Shown here: piece after piece, positions 59,008-64,000 of the stretch | How positions within the stretch are numbered: the stretch's first letter is position 1 | Layout of the letters: every line of letters begins with the position of its first letter | Source: Parvimonas sp035282405 | Lineage (GTDB): Bacteria > Bacillota > Clostridia > Tissierellales > Peptoniphilaceae | Direction of reading: 5' to 3' | Length of the DNA: 64,000 bases | Assembly (NCBI RefSeq): GCF_035282405.1 | Contig: NZ_JAYKBP010000004.1 | Location: forward strand, 1 to 64,000 | The notes under the pieces: model-generated | Seen by the model: only the letters and a program-made list of their open reading frames with translations | Databases searched by the model: none | What the model was told of the DNA's origin: nothing | Program-made: the position numbers and the translations under genes

Positions 59008-62000
59008 GTTTAAATAGAAACATACTGTAATGTAAATTACAATAGATGACGCAATAAAAGAAAGTGAAGAAAGGTTTAAATAGAAACATACTGTAATGTA
59101 AATTAATAAAAAAAATTAGGAGAATAAATTATGTATAAAGTTTAAATAGAAACATACTGTAATGTAAATGTTGGTTATGTGAAAGCTGAAAAATTTGGCA
59201 AGATTGTTTAAATAGAAACATACTGTAATGTAAATAAAATATTAAAAAAGATGAGAGTAAAGTACAAAAAAGTTTAAATAGAAACATACTGTAATGTAAA
59301 TAACAAAATATAATAAATAATAGCAATATTTCTGAGTTTAAATAGAAACATACTGTAATGTAAATAACAAAATATAATAAATAATAGCAATATTTCTGAG
59401 TTTAAATAGAAACATACTGTAATGTAAATATAACTCATTTTTTAGAAGAAAATAAAAACGTAAAGTTTAAATAGAAACATACTGTAATGTAAATCAATAC
59501 TTTTAACCTTTTAGCTTTCCATTCCTTTGGTTTAAATAGAAACATACTGTAATGTAAATTTTGCTAACATATAATTCCTCCTATGCTCTATAAATGTTTA
59601 AATAGAAACATACTGTAATGTAAATTTAGTTTGATTTTTCTGTAGCTCTAAGATTTTACGTTTAAATAGAAACATACTGTAATGTAAATTACATAAAGTC
59701 TGACGAAATAAAGACTTTTAAGGTGTTTAAATAGAAACATACTGTAATGTAAATTCAATAATTATTGGGATGGCATTTGCTTTTGTAGCGTTTAAATAGA
59801 AACATACTGTAATGTAAATTGTCTAATGGAGAAAGGAATAAAAAATGAGTGAAGTTTAAATAGAAACATACTGTAATGTAAATATTCAAGAATCGGAGAA
59901 AGTTCATTTCAAGAATCGGGTTTAAATAGAAACATACTGTAATGTAAATATAAATTCTAACGAAGCAGTTCCAGGGGATTTAGGTTTAAATAGAAACATA
60001 CTGTAATGTAAATCAGCCTTACACCGTTTGCGAAAACTTGTTTAAGTATTTGTTTAAATAGAAACATACTGTAATGTAAATTGACTTAGAAGATGAATAC
60101 GATGATTATGAAGAAGGTTTAAATAGAAACATACTGTAATGTAAATAAGTTAGTATGATATTCTAATTCATCTGCGATTTGGTTTAAATAGAAACATACT
60201 GTAATGTAAATATGTCTAAATATGGCGTTTCTTTTACACAGTCTTTTGTTTAAATAGAAACATACTGTAATGTAAATCTAAAACTGCCGCTTAATGCCAT
60301 TAATCCACCGCGTTTAAATAGAAACATACTGTAATGTAAATATGTTATAGGTTGTCTTAATATTTCAAGACATTTGGTTTAAATAGAAACATACTGTAAT
60401 GTAAATTTATCTTTATGTGAGTTAATTCTGTGATTAACCCAGTTTAAATAGAAACATACTGTAATGTAAATTAGCTTTTAAAACTATTCTTCTTTGCTCT
60501 TTACTTGTTTAAATAGAAACATACTGTAATGTAAATTTTTCTGTTTTTTTGAAAATAAGGGATTGAATTTTATCAGTTTAAATAGAAACATACTGTAATG
60601 TAAATTAATATATAGAGAATTTATAATATCTTTTATATTTTCGTTTAAATAGAAACATACTGTAATGTAAATTTGATTCTGGATGATATCTCACCTCTTC
60701 TTTTTCCTGTTTAAATAGAAACATACTGTAATGTAAATCTTTTAGCTTCCCAGTCACTATTATCTGCAACTCTTGGTTTAAATAGAAACATACTGTAATG
60801 TAAATTTAAGAATAAATCATTATTCAAAACGGTCTTTCCAGAGTTTAAATAGAAACATACTGTAATGTAAATTTAGTAGAGATGGAGTATTAACAGAAGA
60901 AGAAAGTTTAAATAGAAACATACTGTAATGTAAATAAAAAGTACTTAACTACATTTTTTATAATTTCTAGTTTAAATAGAAACATACTGTAATGTAAATA
61001 TTGGATAAACAACGGTGCTTTTTGGAACGTATGGAAAGTTTAAATAGAAACATACTGTAATGTAAATGTATGAATACTTCCTTGAATTGCTACATTTCTT
61101 CGTTTAAATAGAAACATACTGTAATGTAAATCCTATTTATATTTCATCTGATAAATCTTCAATTTCGTTTAAATAGAAACATACTGTAATGTAAATAAAA
61201 GCTTGTAGCAATGAGTCATCATCTGTCCTCGTTTAAATAGAAACATACTGTAATGTAAATTGAATATTAACTATTGTTCCTTCAATTAATTTTATTGTTT
61301 AAATAGAAACATACTGTAATGTAAATTTTGTAGTAATTACAGGAATTTTAATAGTTTTTGGTTTAAATAGAAACATACTGTAATGTAAATGTATTACCTA
61401 TTTTTGAATAAGTGTTTTCGTCTTGTTTAAATAGAGACATACTGTAATGTAAATCAGAAAACACGGAGCATATATGACTAGCGAAACTTGTTTAAATAGA
61501 GACATACTGTAATGTAAATATTTCCCTTGCAAAATTTGCTTCTGTACCATATTTTGTTTAAATAGAGACATACTGTAATGTAAATTTAAGTCTAAAAATC
61601 CGTTATCCACATTAAACAAATAAGGGTTTAAATAGAGACATACTGTAATGTAAATGTAGTTATGTTGCACCATCTTGCTAATATCAATATGTTTAAATAG
61701 AGACATACTGTAATGTAAATACTTTTAAAGATATTCAAAAACAAATGAATTTAAAAAAGTTTAAATAGAGACATACTGTAATGTAAATGGGAATTTTTGT
61801 GGTAAAACCATTAGTTTGTTTGAGTTTAAATAGAGACATACTGTAATGTAAATTAAGTTTTCTTAAAACTCTGTAAGCTGATGTTGCGTTTAAATAGAGA
61901 CATACTGTAATGTAAATTCAACAAAAGTGTTTTTAACTCTAACTATATTATAGTTTAAATAGAGACATACTGTAATGTAAATGTAGTTATGTTGCACCAT

Positions 62001-62703
62001 CTTGCTAATATCAATATGTTTAAATAGAGACATACTGTAATGTAAATAAAGGAACTTATGTCGAAGTTGGTCACCAAGGTGGGTTTAAATAGAGACATAC
62101 TGTAATGTAAATATATTTGCAGATACCACAAAAGAAGAATTAATAAAGTTTAAATAGAAACATACTGTAATGTAAATAAAGGTTTTTCAAGTGAAAGTTT
62201 TAATAGTGGGGGATTTAAATAGAAACATACTGTAATGTAAATTAGTGTAGATATAGAAAATTCACTACTTAACAAAACATCATTTAAATAGAAACATACT
62301 GTAATGTAAATGTAGTATCGTTATATTCCATTGTGCAACCTTTTTATTTAAATAGAAACATACTGTAATGTAAATTCCATAACTTCATCGCATTTCTTAT
62401 TAATTGAAAAGTTTAAATAGAAACATACTGTAATGTAAATAATCTTCAACTTTATAAATAGAATAAATAAAGTTGTGTTTAAATAGAAACATACTGTAAT
62501 GTAAATGGACTTCCTTTATATTCTGTTTTTAATTCAGGAATTGGTTTAAATAGAAACATACCGTAATGTAAATCTTGAAAATTCACTTTCTAACTGATTT
62601 GCTTTTAGTTTAAATAGAAACATACTGTAATGTAAATAAAAGAGGAGTTCCTCCATTTAATTTTCCTTTATAGATTCAAATAGCAATATACTATAATTTC
62701 GTA
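59008..62703 (+). CRISPR. Type I-B CRISPR array: 56 repeats, 55 spacers, plus one decayed terminal repeat
   Basis: The 30-bp repeat begins GTTTAAATAG and ends ACTGTAATGTAAAT. I counted 56 copies from 59008-59037 to 62608-62637, with spacers of 33-40 bases, mostly 34-36. A decayed copy (ATTCAAATAGCAATATAC...) lies at 62674-62703 after a 36-base gap, marking the old end. The 8-base 3' end ATGTAAAT is the usual I-B handle, so transcription is left to right. Variants: repeats 38-48 (61425-62112) have GAGACA for GAAACA; repeats 50-52 start with A; repeat 55 has ACCGTAA. Spacers 5/6 and 41/46 are identical pairs. Spacer 17 matches sepF. Confidence 0.99.
60082..60116 (+). other. Self-matching spacer 17 (target: sepF)
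   Basis: Thirty-five bases identical to 22402-22436 in this window. Spacer 17 of 55 counted from the leader, so it is neither the newest nor among the oldest; repeats on both sides are perfect. Confidence 0.97.
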
Positions 62704-62912
62704 GGGTAGTCAAACTTTTTACATTGAGACGGCGATTAAAGTCTTGATTTAGAGTGTTGAAAAAGTTATTATAATATTACAAATTCTAATAGAGTTATTT
62801 CTGTATTTTGATTAGCAGTTATGCTATAATATAAAAAAACTACAAAACTAATTATAATAAATGTTTCCTATTTTTTTGACACAGTGGTATGATAGTTTTA
62901 GGAGGTTGTCCA
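62704..62912. other. Intergenic region after the array
   Basis: AT-rich sequence with no ORF of note. TATAAT at 62825-62830 with a weak TGTATT 17 bases upstream could drive the next gene; I see no terminator hairpin for the array transcript. Confidence 0.5.
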
Positions 62913-63473
62913 ATGAACGAATTTAATAAGTACAAAATACTAAGTGCAGGAAAGGCATTTGGACATAGGGCTAAAATTGCTTTATTATTACTTGATAGTA
63001 GTACGGCTTATGAAGAACTTAAAGAGGAAGCTGCACAAACTTCAGTTGCAGGAAGTTATGATTGTGTAGGTGGTTTTCCTGCAGAAATACTTGAAAGAAT
63101 AATAATTGAATTGATATGCTGTGATACATGGTATTTGCCTGACAATGTAAAATTTTGGGACAGGCGTTTTGGGAGTCTGTTTGAGACAAAGTTTTTTTGT
63201 TATGATAATGATGTAGAAACTTGGAGTAAGATACTGAATAAATTCTTTGTAAAGCTACAGTGGATGCCAAAAAGAGAAGATTATAGTTCAACAAAAAGTT
63301 TCAATAATGCTTGGGGATATTTTGCAGAACTTTTAGCAGTTGTAAAAGAAAATAATCATCCTGAATTCAATGATTATTATGAGATTGCAATAAAAAATGG
63401 TATGAATGAAGCGGTATTTGAAAAAAAGCTAAAAAAGTTGTCTGAAATAAAACAGTCATTTATTAATGTTTAG
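62913..63473 (+). CDS. Protein of unknown function (186 residues)
   Basis: Started at ATG 62913 because AGGAGG lies at 62900-62905; an in-frame ATG at 62889 is upstream of that site. The protein looks soluble, with a helical N-terminus (YKILSAGKAFGHRAKIALLLLD) and conserved-looking Trp/Asp-rich pieces (CCDTWYLPDNVKFWDRRFG, KLQWMPKRED). I do not recognise a family. It follows the array but shows no nuclease, toxin or regulator motif that I can identify. Confidence 0.75.
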   Translation: MNEFNKYKILSAGKAFGHRAKIALLLLDSSTAYEELKEEAAQTSVAGSYDCVGGFPAEILERIIIELICCDTWYLPDNVKFWDRRFGSLFETKFFCYDNDVETWSKILNKFFVKLQWMPKREDYSSTKSFNNAWGYFAELLAVVKENNHPEFNDYYEIAIKNGMNEAVFEKKLKKLSEIKQSFINV

Positions 63474-63570
63474 ATAAATTAAGTTTGGAGTCAGAGCTGG
63501 TGATGCTGTAGTAGCAGTTATATTTTCCTATTGCACTAAGTCGTTTAACATATATAGGAGATATATTAAA

Positions 63571-64000
63571 ATGGATATTTTATTTTTACAAGTAGTTTTA
63601 TATTGTTTATTATTCACATTATTAGTTGCTTTATCATTTAGAGGAAATACGATTAATATTATATATTTTTATCCTAAATCCGTTATAGATAAGGTTGTTG
63701 AATTTGGTTATACAGATTATAAAACAATTAAAAGAAAAAAGATTATATTTTATTCTCTATTTATTGTTCTTATGTTTGGAAGTTTGATATTAATTGTTGG
63801 ATTATGGAATGAAATCAAGGATTTTAAACAGGCATTTATTCAATTAAATATTTTTCTTCAATCTTGGAATATCTTTGATGGAGCGGTTATGGATATTTTA
63901 TGGACTAAGAACAGCAAAAATTTAAAAATCAAAGGCATAGAGGATAGAGAGTATATACCTAGTGTTTTAGATGTAATTAAAAAGAGAATTATTTTTATTC
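63571..64000 (+). CDS. Multi-span membrane protein, 3' end outside window
   Basis: An ATG at 63571 (AGGAG at 63557-63561) opens a frame running to the window edge, at least 143 residues. Two transmembrane spans are clear (residues about 4-22 and 57-78), and the segment YFYPKSVIDKVVEFGYTD lies between them. I recognise it only as resembling uncharacterised integral membrane proteins of Clostridia. Confidence 0.75.
   Translation, partial: MDILFLQVVLYCLLFTLLVALSFRGNTINIIYFYPKSVIDKVVEFGYTDYKTIKRKKIIFYSLFIVLMFGSLILIVGLWNEIKDFKQAFIQLNIFLQSWNIFDGAVMDILWTKNSKNLKIKGIEDREYIPSVLDVIKKRIIFI

Noticed and set aside
61398..61706. Minus-strand open frames inside the array encoding repeated YITVCLYLN / LHYSMSLFK peptides (also 59129-59326)
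   Set aside because: They are translations of the CRISPR repeats; period and content follow the array exactly, with no ribosome site.
59008..62703. Array transcribed right to left
   Set aside because: The repeat 3' end ATGTAAAT matches the I-B handle, the decayed repeat is on the right, and the leader-like dyads are on the left.
62913..63473. Idea that the gene after the array is an anti-CRISPR or accessory cas gene
   Set aside because: No motif supports it; position alone is not enough.

Overview
The window is AT-rich (roughly 30% G+C by eye) DNA from a low-GC Gram-positive anaerobe. HprK, RapZ and YvcK neighbours, SepF, RNase M5, a T-box leucyl-tRNA synthetase, a CIRCE-controlled hrcA operon and a Cst-type I-B CRISPR system all point to Firmicutes/Clostridia-like bacteria. 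A Parvimonas/Peptoniphilus-type member of the Tissierellia is my best guess, but I could not test it. Almost all genes lie on the + strand with tight spacing.

Layout. 1-6650: end of an Xaa-Pro aminopeptidase, then uvrC-hprK-murB-rapZ-yvcK. 6650-8935: a small accessory island with a secreted cell-wall-repeat protein (apparent ATA start), a 41-residue membrane microprotein and a decayed insertion sequence. 9036-17630: dnaJ-prmA-rsmE-mtaB-metG-tatD-rnmV-rsmA and a glutaredoxin. 17874-27380: two PAP2 phosphatases, purA, an HlyD-like protein, yggS-sepF-ylmH-lspA-ung-rluD-like, a GNAT/cyclophilin fusion and thymidine kinase. 27470-37230: csp, a GrpB-like protein, hslO, a MATE transporter, T-box leuS, a Nudix hydrolase, a patatin, a phosphoesterase, a CYTH protein and a HAD hydrolase. 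37300-43650: a GC-rich hairpin, flavodoxin (minus strand), CIRCE-hrcA-grpE-dnaK and transketolase.

The accessory core is 44543-62703. A complete type I-B (Cst) cas operon, cas6-cas8b-cas7-cas5-cas3-cas4-cas1-cas2, is followed on the same strand by a type III-like module. That module consists of a PD-(D/E)XK-like (DUF6602-like) nuclease, a Cas10-like protein without an HD domain and with AGDD in place of GGDD, a Csm3-like subunit with its catalytic Asp, a Csm4-like subunit with a coiled-coil insertion, and a Csm5-like subunit. I see no csm2, no CARF/Csm6 effector and no second cas6. Both modules sit next to one array of 56 repeats plus one decayed repeat, which they presumably share. cas8b carries an internal RBS and ATG that fit a separately made Cas11b.

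The most striking single signal is spacer 17 (60082-60116). All 35 bases match the chromosome's own sepF division gene (22402-22436) in this window, while the I-B nuclease machinery looks intact. The flank on the PAM side is TGA. The array also contains two pairs of identical spacers and a block of 11 consecutive repeats sharing one A-to-G variant.

The window ends with two genes of unknown function, the last one running off the edge. No tRNA or rRNA gene was recognised.
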